From Enterobacter cloacae subsp. cloacae ATCC 13047 (GTDB lineage Bacteria > Pseudomonadota > Gammaproteobacteria > Enterobacterales > Enterobacteriaceae): 64,000 nt of DNA. Below are positions 40,310 to 49,539 of the stretch, in pieces. The stretch is from NCBI RefSeq assembly GCF_000025565.1, contig NC_014121.1, positions 3,410,001-3,474,000 on the forward strand, given 5' to 3'. Below the pieces are notes generated by a model. It had not been told where the DNA came from and made no database searches. It worked only from the letters and a program-made list of their open reading frames with translations. A program made the translations under genes and the position numbers. The first letter of the stretch is position 1, and each line of letters opens with the position of its first letter.

Positions 40310-42160
40310 TCAAAGCTTATCGAGCAGCTTCTTCACGTCCTTCCCGTTTTGGGTGTCTTTATTGCGATCCGCCCAGTCGTTCAACCGACGTTTGGCTTCA
40401 TCCTGCAGATGCTTGCGCAGGATCTGATCCACCTGCAGGCTGTAGTTCAGCGACTGCCATTGGCCATATACGCTCAGCGGTACCGGCGTCTCTTTCAGGA
40501 AGTCGATCAGCTTACCTTCACCCTGCCAGCCGGACAGCACCTGAACGTTGAAGTGGGTATCTGCCGTCTCTTTTACCAGATCGAGCTTGCCCTCGCCGGT
40601 TAATGACAACAGTGAGGAGGTCCCCTGCATGCTGTTCAGAGAGAGCTGCCCATTGTCGAGCGTCAGGTCACTGCTAAAGCTGTCGAGACGCGTGGCGCTG
40701 TCGTAATTTTCCTGCGCTTTAACTTCGCTGCTACGCTCCACCGCCTGCTGTACCAGCTGCTGGAAGTTGAGCCCTTCCATGCGGGCATCTTTCAGTTCAA
40801 GGTGAGCCTGCCCCTGCCAGTCGCGGCGGAAAGCATCAGCATCGATCTTCGTGCCCGAGAAATCCCCCGCCAGCGTCAGTTGACCCGTCATGGAGATGGG
40901 GTAGTCAAAGGCTTTCAGGATGGTGCCAATCTCAACGTTGTCGAGACGCGGCTGAAATTCCGCAGTCGAGGCCTCTTTACGCACATCCAGCGTGCCCGGC
41001 AGGGAAAGGTGCCCGGCGCCCATTTTGCCGCTCAGTTCGGAGATCACCAGCAAACCGTTCTGGTTGAACATCTGGCTGCTCACGTCGGTGAAATCGATAC
41101 CGCGCCAGCGCAGGCTGTTGGCCTTCAGCAGAATGTCCGCCGTGAAGCCCCGCAGACCGTTATAGTCCGGCTGATCGAGATTAGACGAGATAACCGGACG
41201 CGTCTGTTTCCCCTGGTTTTGCCCGAGCTGCGCGGGATCGTTGTCCGTAGCGCTCGCCGGAGGCGGAGGAAGCAGGTTTTCCAGGTTGAGCTTGTCAAAC
41301 TGCAGATTGAGCACCCATTTCGGCTTCGCCTCCAGAATGACGCTCGCCTGCCCTTTCAGGCTGCTGTCGTTCGCCTGCAGGTTGAGATTATTCATCTCAA
41401 GCTGTTTTAACTCTTCACGCCAGACGGCCTGCATCGTTCCCTGACCGGCAATCCCCTGGGCAGGGAGATCGGCTCCTGTCAGTTGCCAGTTTAGCTGCTG
41501 AATGTCGGCGGTAAGCTGGTGCGGATAATCCGACGCATTGACGCTGGCATTCAGAGACAGGGTGAGATCGCGCTGATCGCGGTTGACCCGTCCGCTAAAC
41601 TCCAGCGAAGCAAGATGGTGCTCATCCTGCTCCATCTTGAGGTTGATATTCCGTACGGTGACCTGCTCATCGTCTTCATGCTGGAAAACCAGCACGCTAT
41701 CGGCCACCTTCAGTTTGCCAATATCGAATGACCAGCCCGTATCTGACGGTTCATCAGGTAAGGTATTTTCCCGCGGCGCAACCGGCGCATCCGCGTTACG
41801 CACGGCTTCAGTTTGCTGGGTAAGCTGAATCACCGCGCCTTTTAACATCACCTGGTTGACCTGCAACTGGTGCGAAAAGAGCGGAACTAACGCCACATCA
41901 AGGCGCATGTTATCGGCAGACACCAGGGGCTGCGCAGCCCCCGGCGCGGTTAACGACATGCGGCCAGAGAGAATGCTGAGCTGGGGCCAGACGTGCCAGC
42001 GCAGCGGCCCATCCAGCTTCAGTTGATAACCACTGCGGGCTTCGACCTGCCGCACCATATAGGCGCGAAAATCATTCGGGTTAACCAGCAGAACCAACGC
42101 TGAAAGGCCAGCAACCAGCACCACCAGCAAAATCATCAGCGTTGTCAGAACTCTTCTCAT
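40310..42160 (-). CDS. asmA: AsmA family protein
   Basis: 616-residue inner-membrane-anchored periplasmic protein; AsmA affects outer-membrane assembly and lipid composition, and AsmA-like proteins are seen as bridge-like lipid transporters. One N-terminal membrane segment (about 7-27: TTLMILLVVLVAGLSALVLL) is followed by a large periplasmic part with the AsmA N- and C-terminal domains (QVEARSGYQLKLDGPLRWHV near 38; FDYPISMTGQLTLAGDFSGT near 424). Length close to the K-12 protein (617). Twenty-two bases separate it from dcd, as in K-12. Confidence 0.95.
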   Translation of the reverse strand: MRRVLTTLMILLVVLVAGLSALVLLVNPNDFRAYMVRQVEARSGYQLKLDGPLRWHVWPQLSILSGRMSLTAPGAAQPLVSADNMRLDVALVPLFSHQLQVNQVMLKGAVIQLTQQTEAVRNADAPVAPRENTLPDEPSDTGWSFDIGKLKVADSVLVFQHEDDEQVTVRNINLKMEQDEHHLASLEFSGRVNRDQRDLTLSLNASVNASDYPHQLTADIQQLNWQLTGADLPAQGIAGQGTMQAVWREELKQLEMNNLNLQANDSSLKGQASVILEAKPKWVLNLQFDKLNLENLLPPPPASATDNDPAQLGQNQGKQTRPVISSNLDQPDYNGLRGFTADILLKANSLRWRGIDFTDVSSQMFNQNGLLVISELSGKMGAGHLSLPGTLDVRKEASTAEFQPRLDNVEIGTILKAFDYPISMTGQLTLAGDFSGTKIDADAFRRDWQGQAHLELKDARMEGLNFQQLVQQAVERSSEVKAQENYDSATRLDSFSSDLTLDNGQLSLNSMQGTSSLLSLTGEGKLDLVKETADTHFNVQVLSGWQGEGKLIDFLKETPVPLSVYGQWQSLNYSLQVDQILRKHLQDEAKRRLNDWADRNKDTQNGKDVKKLLDKL

Positions 42161-42182
42161 GGCATCCTCAATGGACTAACGA

Positions 42183-42764
42183 TCAGTCTTTATCAATACG
42201 GCTGGCAACCGCACCCTGCTGGTCGCGGTATTTTGCGTCCTGACGGCGGTTGTAAGGACGATCGGCCGGACCCGTCAGCGGTTCAAAGCTCAGCGCACCA
42301 ATCATCATGCCCGGGCGCAGCGCCAGCGGCAGTTTACCGGCGTTGAAAAACTCCAGCACGATTCGGCCCGACCAGCCTGGATCGATACGGTGCGCGGTCA
42401 CGTGTACCATCAACCCCAGACGCGCCAGAGAGGAACGGCCATCGAGCCAGCCCACCAGATCCGCGGGCAGCGTCACCGATTCAAAGGTCACCGCCAGCGC
42501 CAGCTCGCCCGGATGCAGATAAAAGGCCTCGCCTTCGTCGATAACGATTTCGTCACTCATCACGCGATCAAGCGCGGCGCTGACTTCATCCTTCGGCCCG
42601 CTAAGGTCGATGAACGGTGCGGTATGGCCGCTGAAGGTGCGGAATTTATTCCCCAGTCGCACATCAACGGTGACCCCATTGATACGCTCCACGGGTGGAC
42701 GTGGGGTAATAGACAGGCGGCCTTCATCCAGCCAGGCTTCTATATCGCGATCACAAAGACGCAT
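42183..42764 (-). CDS. dcd: dCTP deaminase
   Basis: Deaminates dCTP to dUTP, the main route to dUMP for thymidylate synthesis. 193-residue trimeric protein: [20 protein letters not shown] is the family start, [20 protein letters not shown] near 110-129 holds the Ser/Arg that activate water and bind triphosphate, and GRIVLEFFN near 133 holds the catalytic Glu. Intact. Confidence 0.97.
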   Translation of the reverse strand: MRLCDRDIEAWLDEGRLSITPRPPVERINGVTVDVRLGNKFRTFSGHTAPFIDLSGPKDEVSAALDRVMSDEIVIDEGEAFYLHPGELALAVTFESVTLPADLVGWLDGRSSLARLGLMVHVTAHRIDPGWSGRIVLEFFNAGKLPLALRPGMMIGALSFEPLTGPADRPYNRRQDAKYRDQQGAVASRIDKD

Positions 42765-42852
42765 GGCACTCTCTCCTTTCGTGCATCGTGCCCTGAGGAT
42801 AACGACTCAGGGCAAAGCAGGTTATCTCTGAACGGTACACAATTCGCGCGGC

Positions 42853-43494
42853 TTATTCAAAAAACTGGCTGATTTTCGCTTTTAAGATATCAATGGCAAT
42901 GCGGTTTTTGCCTCCGCGCGGCACGATAATATCGGCGTATTGTTTGGATGGTTCAATAAATTGCAGGAACATTGGGCGAACGGTTTTCTGGTACTGCGCC
43001 ATGACGGAGTCCATTGAACGGCCACGTTCGTTTACGTCACGCTTGATGCGGCGCATCAGGCAGATGTCCAGCGGGGTATCAACAAAGATGGAGAAGTTCA
43101 TTGACTCGCGCAGACGCGCGTCGGTCAGAAGCAGGATGCCTTCAAGGATAATCACCTTCTTTGGCTCAATGCGAATCGTTTCCTGCGTGCGGGTATGTTC
43201 CACGTAACTATAAACAGGCAGTTCAATTGCCTGGCCGCTCTTGAGCGCTTCTAAATGCTGGAACAGCAAGCTGTGATCCATGGCATTAGGATGGTCATAG
43301 TTCGTTTTTACGCGCTCTTCCATCGACAGATGGGATTGGTCTTTGTAATAGCTGTCTTCGGGAATGACGCCGATGTGCTCATCACCAACTTGTTCACGCA
43401 GTTCGCGGTAAAGCGTACTGGCAATAAGACTTTTACCTGAAGCCGATGCGCCGGCAATGCCTATAATGACGCACTGATGAGACTTATCAGTCAT
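42853..43494 (-). CDS. udk: Uridine kinase
   Basis: Phosphorylates uridine and cytidine in pyrimidine salvage. 213 residues from ATG 43492-43494 ([20 protein letters not shown]), with P-loop [11 protein letters not shown] at about 12-22 and [17 protein letters not shown] near 48. A longer open frame upstream to 43632 is not conserved and is rejected. Likely a unit with dcd and asmA downstream. Confidence 0.96.
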   Translation of the reverse strand: MTDKSHQCVIIGIAGASASGKSLIASTLYRELREQVGDEHIGVIPEDSYYKDQSHLSMEERVKTNYDHPNAMDHSLLFQHLEALKSGQAIELPVYSYVEHTRTQETIRIEPKKVIILEGILLLTDARLRESMNFSIFVDTPLDICLMRRIKRDVNERGRSMDSVMAQYQKTVRPMFLQFIEPSKQYADIIVPRGGKNRIAIDILKAKISQFFE

Positions 43495-43838
43495 AAATTT
43501 AGCGACCTGATTAACCTGGATGTTAAGGAAGGACGACGCCGGAGCGTCAAACGCGGCAATTATAGGGATTTCACGGGCGTGATACCAGTCGAAAGCGCAG
43601 GTTATGCGAGACAGGCTGAAAAGTGACGTCATGTTCCCTGAGTGAAATTTTTACGCGCGTTTTTTCAGCGTTTAACAGGATTTTTTTAAACACTAACTAT
43701 TTAATAAATCTATGATGTCAAATTATGAGCAGTCGCCATATGAATTGTAAATTGTTTGTACTAGCATAAACCAAATTAGCACATTCACTCGTCCGGACCT
43801 TCACTCCTGACGGCATGGCGTCTCTGGATAAAGCGGTA
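43495..43838. other. Divergent intergenic region between udk and yegE
   Basis: 344 bases; AT-rich from about 43,675 to 43,790. It must hold the udk and yegE promoters, but I could not pick -35/-10 pairs with confidence. Open frames reading into it on either strand look like extensions of udk and yegE, not separate genes. Confidence 0.5.
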
Positions 43839-46800
43839 ATGAATAAACAACACCAGCGGGTTTTGGTTACCACCCCACATCCTCTTATGCGACTTGTCTG
43901 TCTGGGCCTGGTCACCTTTATCTTTACCCTTTTTTCGCTGGAGTTGACCCGCTTCGGCGCGCTGCTGGCTCCGCTCTGGTTTCCCACCGCCATTATGATG
44001 GTGGCGTTTTATCGCCACGCCGGAAAAATGTGGCCCGGTATTGCTCTGGCCTGTTCGTTTGGCAATATTCTGGCCTCGTGGATGCTCTTCTCCTGGTCGT
44101 CGATTAATCCGACCTATACCGCCATTAACGTGGTGGAAGCGGTAGTTGGTGCATTATTACTGCGCAAACTGCTCCCCTGGTACAACCCGCTGCAGAATCT
44201 GAATGACTGGATCCGCCTGGCCATCGGCAGCGCGCTGATCCCCCCGCTGGTGGGCGGTGTGCTGGTGCATTTACTGATACCCAGCCCGGAGCCGCTGCGT
44301 AATTTCCTCGTGTGGGTCTTGTCTGAAGCGGTTGGCGCACTGGCCCTGGTGCCATTAGGGTTACTGTTTAAGCCGCACTATCTCCTTCGCCATCGAGACC
44401 CGAAGCTGCTGCTGGAAACGCTGGTAACCATGGCCGTGACGCTGGTCCTTAGCTGGGCGGCCATCGTCTGGCTGCCGTGGCCTTTTACCTGCGTCATTGT
44501 CTTGCTGATGTGGAGCGCTGTGCGCCTGCCGCGCATGGAAGCCTTTATGGTGTTTCTGGTCACCGTGATGGTGGTTTCGCTGATGATTGCCCATAACCCG
44601 GAGGCGCTGACTACGCAGCACACCGGCGCGATGCTGAACGCCCCCTGGCTGCCGTTCCTGATGCTGCTTCTGCCAGCCAACGTCATGACCATGGTGATGT
44701 ATGCCTTTCGCGCAGAGCGAAAACACATCACTGAAAGTGAAGAGCGTTTTCGTAATGCGATGGAGTATTCCGCCATTGGCATGGCGCTGGTCAGCATTGA
44801 CGGCCAATGGCTGCAGGCCAATAAAGCGCTGTGTAACTTTCTCGGCTACAGCCAGACGGAGCTGCAGTCGCTCACCTTCCAGCAGCTAACCTGGCCGGAA
44901 GACCTGCACACCGATCTCGAACAGCTTGAACAACTGGTCAACGGGGATATTAACACCTACACCCTTGAGAAACGCTACTACACCCGCAGCGGCGAAGTGG
45001 TCTGGGCGCTGCTTGCGGTCTCGGTTGTACGTCATGCCGACGGTTCACCGCTCTATTTCATTGCCCAGATTGAAGATATTAACGATCTTAAGCAGACCGA
45101 ATGGGTCAATAAACGGCTGATGGAGCGCATTACCCTTGCCAATGAAGCGGGCGGCATTGGCATCTGGGAGTGGGATCTTGAGCCGGACATCATCAGCTGG
45201 GATAAGCGGATGTTTGAGCTGTATGAAATCCCGCCGCACATCAAACCTACATGGCAGCTTTGGCACGATACGATGCTGCCTGAAGATCGCGCCCATGCGG
45301 AAAAAGTGCTTCGGGAATCACTCATTTCACGGCTGCCGTTTAAGCTTGAATTCCGTATTCGCGTGAAAGAGGGGGTACGCCATATTCGCTCCCTGGCGAA
45401 CCGGGTCCTGAACAAACAGGGGGAAGTCGAACGCTTGCTCGGTATCAATATGGACATGACCGAAGTGAAGCAGCTCAATGAGGCCCTGTTCCAGGAAAAA
45501 GAGCGTTTGCACATTACCCTCGACTCCATCGGCGAAGCAGTGCTGTGTACCGATGTCGACATGAATGTCACCTTTATGAACCCGGTCGCCGAAAAAATGA
45601 GCGGCTGGTTGCAAACCGAGGCCATCGGCCAGCCGGTGCTGAAGGTTCTGCATATCACCTTCGGCGAAAAAGGGCCGCTGATGGAGAATATTCACAGCGG
45701 CGATATGTCCCGTTCAGATATCGAGCAGGATGTGGTGCTGAACTGCCGTACCGGCGGCGTTTTTGATATCCATTACAGCATCACCCCGCTCAGCACGCTG
45801 GACGGGCAGAATATCGGCTCGGTGCTGGTTATTCAGGACGTCACCGAATCGCGAAAAATGTTGCGTCAGCTCAGTTATAGCGCTTCTCACGATGCCCTCA
45901 CCCATCTGGCAAACCGGGTCAGTTTCGAAAATCACCTCAAGCGGCTACTGCAAACCGTGCAGGAGACGCGCCAGCGACATGCGCTGGTGTTTATCGATCT
46001 TGATCGCTTCAAAGCCGTCAACGATACCGCAGGCCACGCGGCGGGCGACGCCCTGTTGCGGGAGCTTGCGTCCTTGATGCTGACCATGCTGCGCTCCAGC
46101 GACGTGCTGGCGCGTCTGGGCGGGGATGAATTCGGGCTGCTGCTGCCGGACTGCAATATTGAAAGTGCCCGCTATATTGCGGGTCGGCTGGTCCATACCA
46201 TCAACGATTATCACTTTATGTGGGAAGGCCGCCTGCACCGGATCGGCGCCAGCGCGGGGATCACGCTGATTGATGAAAATAATCATCAGGCCTCGGAAGT
46301 CATGTCCCAGGCCGACATTGCCTGCTACGCCTCTAAAAACAACGGTCGCGGCGTGGTGACGGTGTACGAGCCGCAGCAGGAGCGGGCCCACAGCGCGCGC
46401 AGCATGATGTCGCTTGATGAACAGTGGCATATGATCAAAGACAACCATCTGATGATGATCGCCCGCAGCGTGGCCTCCCCGCGCATCCCGGAAAGCTGCA
46501 ACTTCTGGCTGATTTCACTGCGCCTGTGGACCAGCCAGGGAGAAGTGCTGGAAGAGCACGCCTTCCGTTCCGGCCTGGCGGAGCCTGAGCTTTTACATGC
46601 GCTGGACCGCCGTATATTTAGCGAATTCTTCCGCGCGTATGCCGCTCCGGTTGCCAAAAAAGGCCTCGGGGTCGCCCTTCCCCTGTCCGCCGCGGGTTTA
46701 GCCAGCGCCACGCTGATCGACGAATTGCTCGACCTGCTGGATAAAGGGCCTTTACCGGGCCGTCTGCTGCATCTGGTCATCGCGATCGACGTTGTGGCAA

Positions 46801-47168
46801 ACCCGGATCCAAACGTCCAGACGGGGCTACAAAAGCTCCGCCACGTTGGCTGCCGCGTGGTGCTCAGCCAGGCGGGACGCAACATGGAGCTTTTTAGCCA
46901 CCTTGGTGCCAACGTGGCTGATTATCTGATGCTGGACGCCGAAGTGGTGACCAATGTGCACGGCAACCTGATGGATGAGATGATGGTTACCATTATTCAG
47001 GGCCATGCCCAGCGTCTGGGGATGCGTACCATCGCCGGTCCGTGTAACCAACCCATCATGATGGATACGCTCTCCGGCATCGGCGTTGATTTTATTTTCG
47101 GTGACACCATCGGTGAGCCGCAGCCGCTGGATCTACTGCTGAACACCAGCTATTTCGCCATCAACTGA
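43839..47168 (+). CDS. yegE: Diguanylate cyclase YegE (DgcE), MASE1-PAS-GGDEF with degenerate EAL
   Basis: Membrane-bound diguanylate cyclase; in E. coli it is high in the c-di-GMP cascade that drives curli and cellulose. 1109 residues from ATG 43839 (MNKQHQRVLVTTPHPLMRLV), after GGTA; the K-12 protein starts at the same place. MASE1 sensor with about eight membrane segments (20-300), three PAS/PAC units (about 305-665; RFRNAMEYSAIGMALVSIDG is the first), GGDEF domain (about 670-840) with intact GGDEFG near 760 and an RxxD inhibition site just before it, then a C-terminal EAL-like domain. There LRLW, LSQAGR and IAGP stand where EALLRW, DDFG and AEGVE should be, so phosphodiesterase activity is not expected. 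Confidence 0.95.
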   Translation: MNKQHQRVLVTTPHPLMRLVCLGLVTFIFTLFSLELTRFGALLAPLWFPTAIMMVAFYRHAGKMWPGIALACSFGNILASWMLFSWSSINPTYTAINVVEAVVGALLLRKLLPWYNPLQNLNDWIRLAIGSALIPPLVGGVLVHLLIPSPEPLRNFLVWVLSEAVGALALVPLGLLFKPHYLLRHRDPKLLLETLVTMAVTLVLSWAAIVWLPWPFTCVIVLLMWSAVRLPRMEAFMVFLVTVMVVSLMIAHNPEALTTQHTGAMLNAPWLPFLMLLLPANVMTMVMYAFRAERKHITESEERFRNAMEYSAIGMALVSIDGQWLQANKALCNFLGYSQTELQSLTFQQLTWPEDLHTDLEQLEQLVNGDINTYTLEKRYYTRSGEVVWALLAVSVVRHADGSPLYFIAQIEDINDLKQTEWVNKRLMERITLANEAGGIGIWEWDLEPDIISWDKRMFELYEIPPHIKPTWQLWHDTMLPEDRAHAEKVLRESLISRLPFKLEFRIRVKEGVRHIRSLANRVLNKQGEVERLLGINMDMTEVKQLNEALFQEKERLHITLDSIGEAVLCTDVDMNVTFMNPVAEKMSGWLQTEAIGQPVLKVLHITFGEKGPLMENIHSGDMSRSDIEQDVVLNCRTGGVFDIHYSITPLSTLDGQNIGSVLVIQDVTESRKMLRQLSYSASHDALTHLANRVSFENHLKRLLQTVQETRQRHALVFIDLDRFKAVNDTAGHAAGDALLRELASLMLTMLRSSDVLARLGGDEFGLLLPDCNIESARYIAGRLVHTINDYHFMWEGRLHRIGASAGITLIDENNHQASEVMSQADIACYASKNNGRGVVTVYEPQQERAHSARSMMSLDEQWHMIKDNHLMMIARSVASPRIPESCNFWLISLRLWTSQGEVLEEHAFRSGLAEPELLHALDRRIFSEFFRAYAAPVAKKGLGVALPLSAAGLASATLIDELLDLLDKGPLPGRLLHLVIAIDVVANPDPNVQTGLQKLRHVGCRVVLSQAGRNMELFSHLGANVADYLMLDAEVVTNVHGNLMDEMMVTIIQGHAQRLGMRTIAGPCNQPIMMDTLSGIGVDFIFGDTIGEPQPLDLLLNTSYFAIN

Positions 47169-48005
47169 TGGCGTCCAGCCGTCGGTATACCAGATGTGCA
47201 ACAGGGCGTAAGAGCGCCACGGCTGCCAGCGCTGGGCGTAGCGGCGAATTTGCGCGGGCGTCATGCCGGCAAAGCGTTGCTTAATCAGGTAGTCATCCGG
47301 CAGGAACACATCTTTCGCCTGCCAGCCGCGCAGGGCAAGGTAATTTGCCGTCCAGCGCCCTATCCCCGGCCGCTGCTGTAAGGCTTTCATCCCGGCCTCA
47401 ATATCCGCAGGCGGGAACAGCGGAAACGTGCCGTCGACCACGGAGCGGGCCAGATGAATCAACGACTCCGCCCGTTTGACCGGCATGCCGAGGGCCTTCA
47501 GCGCCAGCGGATCCACCGCAGCCAGCACCTCAGGTGTGGGAAAGCACAGATAGCCCGGCGCATCTTTTACCGGTTCGCCGCACAGGGCCACCACCCGTGA
47601 GGCCAGCTTCGCCGCCATCGCCACGCTGACCAGTTGCCCCAGGATCGCTCTCACGCCCTGCTCGTAGGCATCCATCGCCCCCGGTAAGCGCAACCCTGGC
47701 CGCGCAGCGCCCAGGTCGCCCAGCGCCTGCTGAATTTGCTGCGGATCGCAGGCAAGATCGAACAGACCTGCGATGCGTTCAAGACAGGTCTGCGCAACCG
47801 GGATTAACCCCGGGCTAAGCGTGACGTTGAGCGTGTGGGTGTTCAGATCCGGGGTGACGCGAAAGATCCCCTGGTGTCGCTGGCAGGTGAAACTGCGCTC
47901 GTAGTAGCGTTCGGTAACCGTCTCGATCCCCTCCACCGCACGCGCGCCAAGAAAGCCAAACATCCATTGCCAGTCATAAGGGGGTTGCCAGGTCAGGGTA
48001 TACAT
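47133..48005 (-). CDS. alkA: DNA-3-methyladenine glycosylase II
   Basis: Removes alkylated bases in base-excision repair; part of the adaptive response in E. coli. 290 residues from ATG 48003-48005 (MYTLTWQPPYDWQWMFGFLG). HhH-GPD fold: helix-hairpin-helix LQQRPGIGRWTANYLALRG near 204, and the catalytic Asp in VFLPDDYLIKQRF near 230. The C-terminus is a little longer than in K-12 and runs 36 bases into the convergent yegE 3' end. The annotation could be shortened only by a frameshift, so the overlap is real in this sequence. Confidence 0.94.
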   Translation of the reverse strand: MYTLTWQPPYDWQWMFGFLGARAVEGIETVTERYYERSFTCQRHQGIFRVTPDLNTHTLNVTLSPGLIPVAQTCLERIAGLFDLACDPQQIQQALGDLGAARPGLRLPGAMDAYEQGVRAILGQLVSVAMAAKLASRVVALCGEPVKDAPGYLCFPTPEVLAAVDPLALKALGMPVKRAESLIHLARSVVDGTFPLFPPADIEAGMKALQQRPGIGRWTANYLALRGWQAKDVFLPDDYLIKQRFAGMTPAQIRRYAQRWQPWRSYALLHIWYTDGWTPSVDGEIAGVQQ

Positions 48006-48135
48006 TGTCACTCCTTTTTTGTTCACCTCAGCATAAACCGAAAGGCCTTGTTTCGCCTTGCTTTCATATTCCTGTTGTCGCCGGTCGGGCATTCCGCTAA
48101 AGTCTCGCCCCTTCTCACTGGCATGGGGATTAATC

Positions 48136-49488
48136 GTGTTTATTGGATTCGACTACGGTACGGCGAACTGTTCGGTTGCGATTATGCAAAACGGACAACC
48201 ATTGCTCCTGAAAATGGAAAACGAGAGTACGCTGCTGCCGTCAATGCTCTGCGCACCAACCCGCGAAGCGGTCAGCGAATGGCTGTTCCGCCACCATCAG
48301 GTTCCGGCCACGGCGGCGGAATCACAAGCGTTGCTGCGCCGGGCCGTCAGTTTTAACCGCGAAGAAGATATCGACGTCACACCGTCTAGCGTCCAGTTCG
48401 GCCTCTCGTCGCTCGGACACTACATTGACGACCCGGAAGAGGTCTACTTCGTTAAATCGCCAAAATCGTTTCTCGGCGCCAGCGGGCTGAAGCCGCAGCA
48501 GGTGGCGATGTTTGAAGATCTGGTCTGCGCCATGATGCTGCACATTCGCAATCAGGCGCAAACCCAGGTACCGGAGGCAATCGATCAGGCGGTCATTGGC
48601 CGTCCGATCAACTTCCAGGGGCTGGGTGGCGACGAGGCTAACCAGCAGGCGCAGGGGATCCTTGAGCGTGCCGCGCACCGCGCGGGCTTTCGCGACGTGG
48701 TATTCCAGTATGAGCCGGTGGCGGCGGGGCTGGATTTTGAAGCCACGCTGACAGAAGAGAAGCGCGTGCTGGTCGTCGACATCGGCGGGGGCACAACCGA
48801 CTGCTCGCTGCTGCTGATGGGGCCGCAGTGGCATAACCGTCGTGACCGCGAAAACAGCCTGCTGGGGCACAGCGGCTGCCGCGTGGGCGGTAACGATCTG
48901 GATATCGCGCTGGCGTTTAAGAGCCTGATGCCACTGCTGGGCATGGGTGGACAAACGGAAAAAGGGATCGCCCTGCCGATCCTGCCCTGGTGGAACGCTA
49001 TCGCCATCAACGACGTCCCCGCGCAGAGCGATTTTTACAGCAGCGCGAATGGCCGCTTCCTGAACGATATGGTGCGCGATGCCCGGGAGGCCGACAAGGT
49101 CGCCCTGCTCTACAAAGTCTGGCGTCAGCGTCTGAGTTATCGCGTGGTGCGTACTGCCGAAGAGAGCAAAATCGCCCTCTCCGATCGCCCGGAGCACGCG
49201 GTTTCCTTGCCGTTTATCAGTGAAGATCTGGCAACCGCCATTTCTCAGGAAGGACTGGAAACCGCGCTCGCCCAGCCGCTGCAGCGCATTCTGGAACAGG
49301 TGCAACTGGCGCTGGAGAACGGCAAAGAGAAGCCGGACGTGATTTACCTGACCGGCGGTAGCGCCCGTTCGCCGCTGATCAAGAAAGCGCTGGCAGAACA
49401 GCTGCCGGGCATTCCCATTGCCGGCGGCGATGACTTTGGCTCCGTCACGGCGGGGCTGGCGCGCTGGGCGCAGGTGATGTTTAGTTAA
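48136..49488 (+). CDS. yegD: Hsp70-family chaperone-like protein YegD
   Basis: Actin-like ATPase-fold protein related to DnaK but lacking the substrate-binding domain; function unknown. 450 residues from GTG 48136, with GGGG eight bases upstream, giving (M)FIGFDYGTANCSVAIMQNGQ, as in K-12. ATP-site motifs: FIGFDYGTANCSVA at 2-15 (phosphate 1), VVDIGGGTTDCSLLLM near 214 (phosphate 2), and VIYLTGGSARSPLIKKAL near 406 (adenosine). Divergent from alkA. Confidence 0.94.
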   Translation: MFIGFDYGTANCSVAIMQNGQPLLLKMENESTLLPSMLCAPTREAVSEWLFRHHQVPATAAESQALLRRAVSFNREEDIDVTPSSVQFGLSSLGHYIDDPEEVYFVKSPKSFLGASGLKPQQVAMFEDLVCAMMLHIRNQAQTQVPEAIDQAVIGRPINFQGLGGDEANQQAQGILERAAHRAGFRDVVFQYEPVAAGLDFEATLTEEKRVLVVDIGGGTTDCSLLLMGPQWHNRRDRENSLLGHSGCRVGGNDLDIALAFKSLMPLLGMGGQTEKGIALPILPWWNAIAINDVPAQSDFYSSANGRFLNDMVRDAREADKVALLYKVWRQRLSYRVVRTAEESKIALSDRPEHAVSLPFISEDLATAISQEGLETALAQPLQRILEQVQLALENGKEKPDVIYLTGGSARSPLIKKALAEQLPGIPIAGGDDFGSVTAGLARWAQVMFS

Positions 49489-49497
49489 ATACACAAA

Positions 49498-49530
49498 CTG
49501 AGGCCCCTCGATCATCTCGTGGGGCCTCAG
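49498..49530. terminator. Hairpin between yegD and the EAL gene
   Basis: CTGAGGCCCC (49498-49507) pairs perfectly with GGGGCCTCAG (49521-49530) around 13 bases. It lies ten bases after yegD and ten before the convergent EAL-gene stop, so it could serve both strands. The U-tracts are poor, which lowers certainty. It also marks the left edge of the accessory island. Confidence 0.65.
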
Positions 49531-49539
49531 TATCGGTAT

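Noticed and set aside
43495..43632. N-terminal extension of udk by 46 codons
   Set aside because: The extension is not part of the family; [12 protein letters not shown] at 43494 is the normal start.
48322..49515. 397-codon open frame on the minus strand inside yegD
   Set aside because: Antisense shadow; yegD matches its family end to end.
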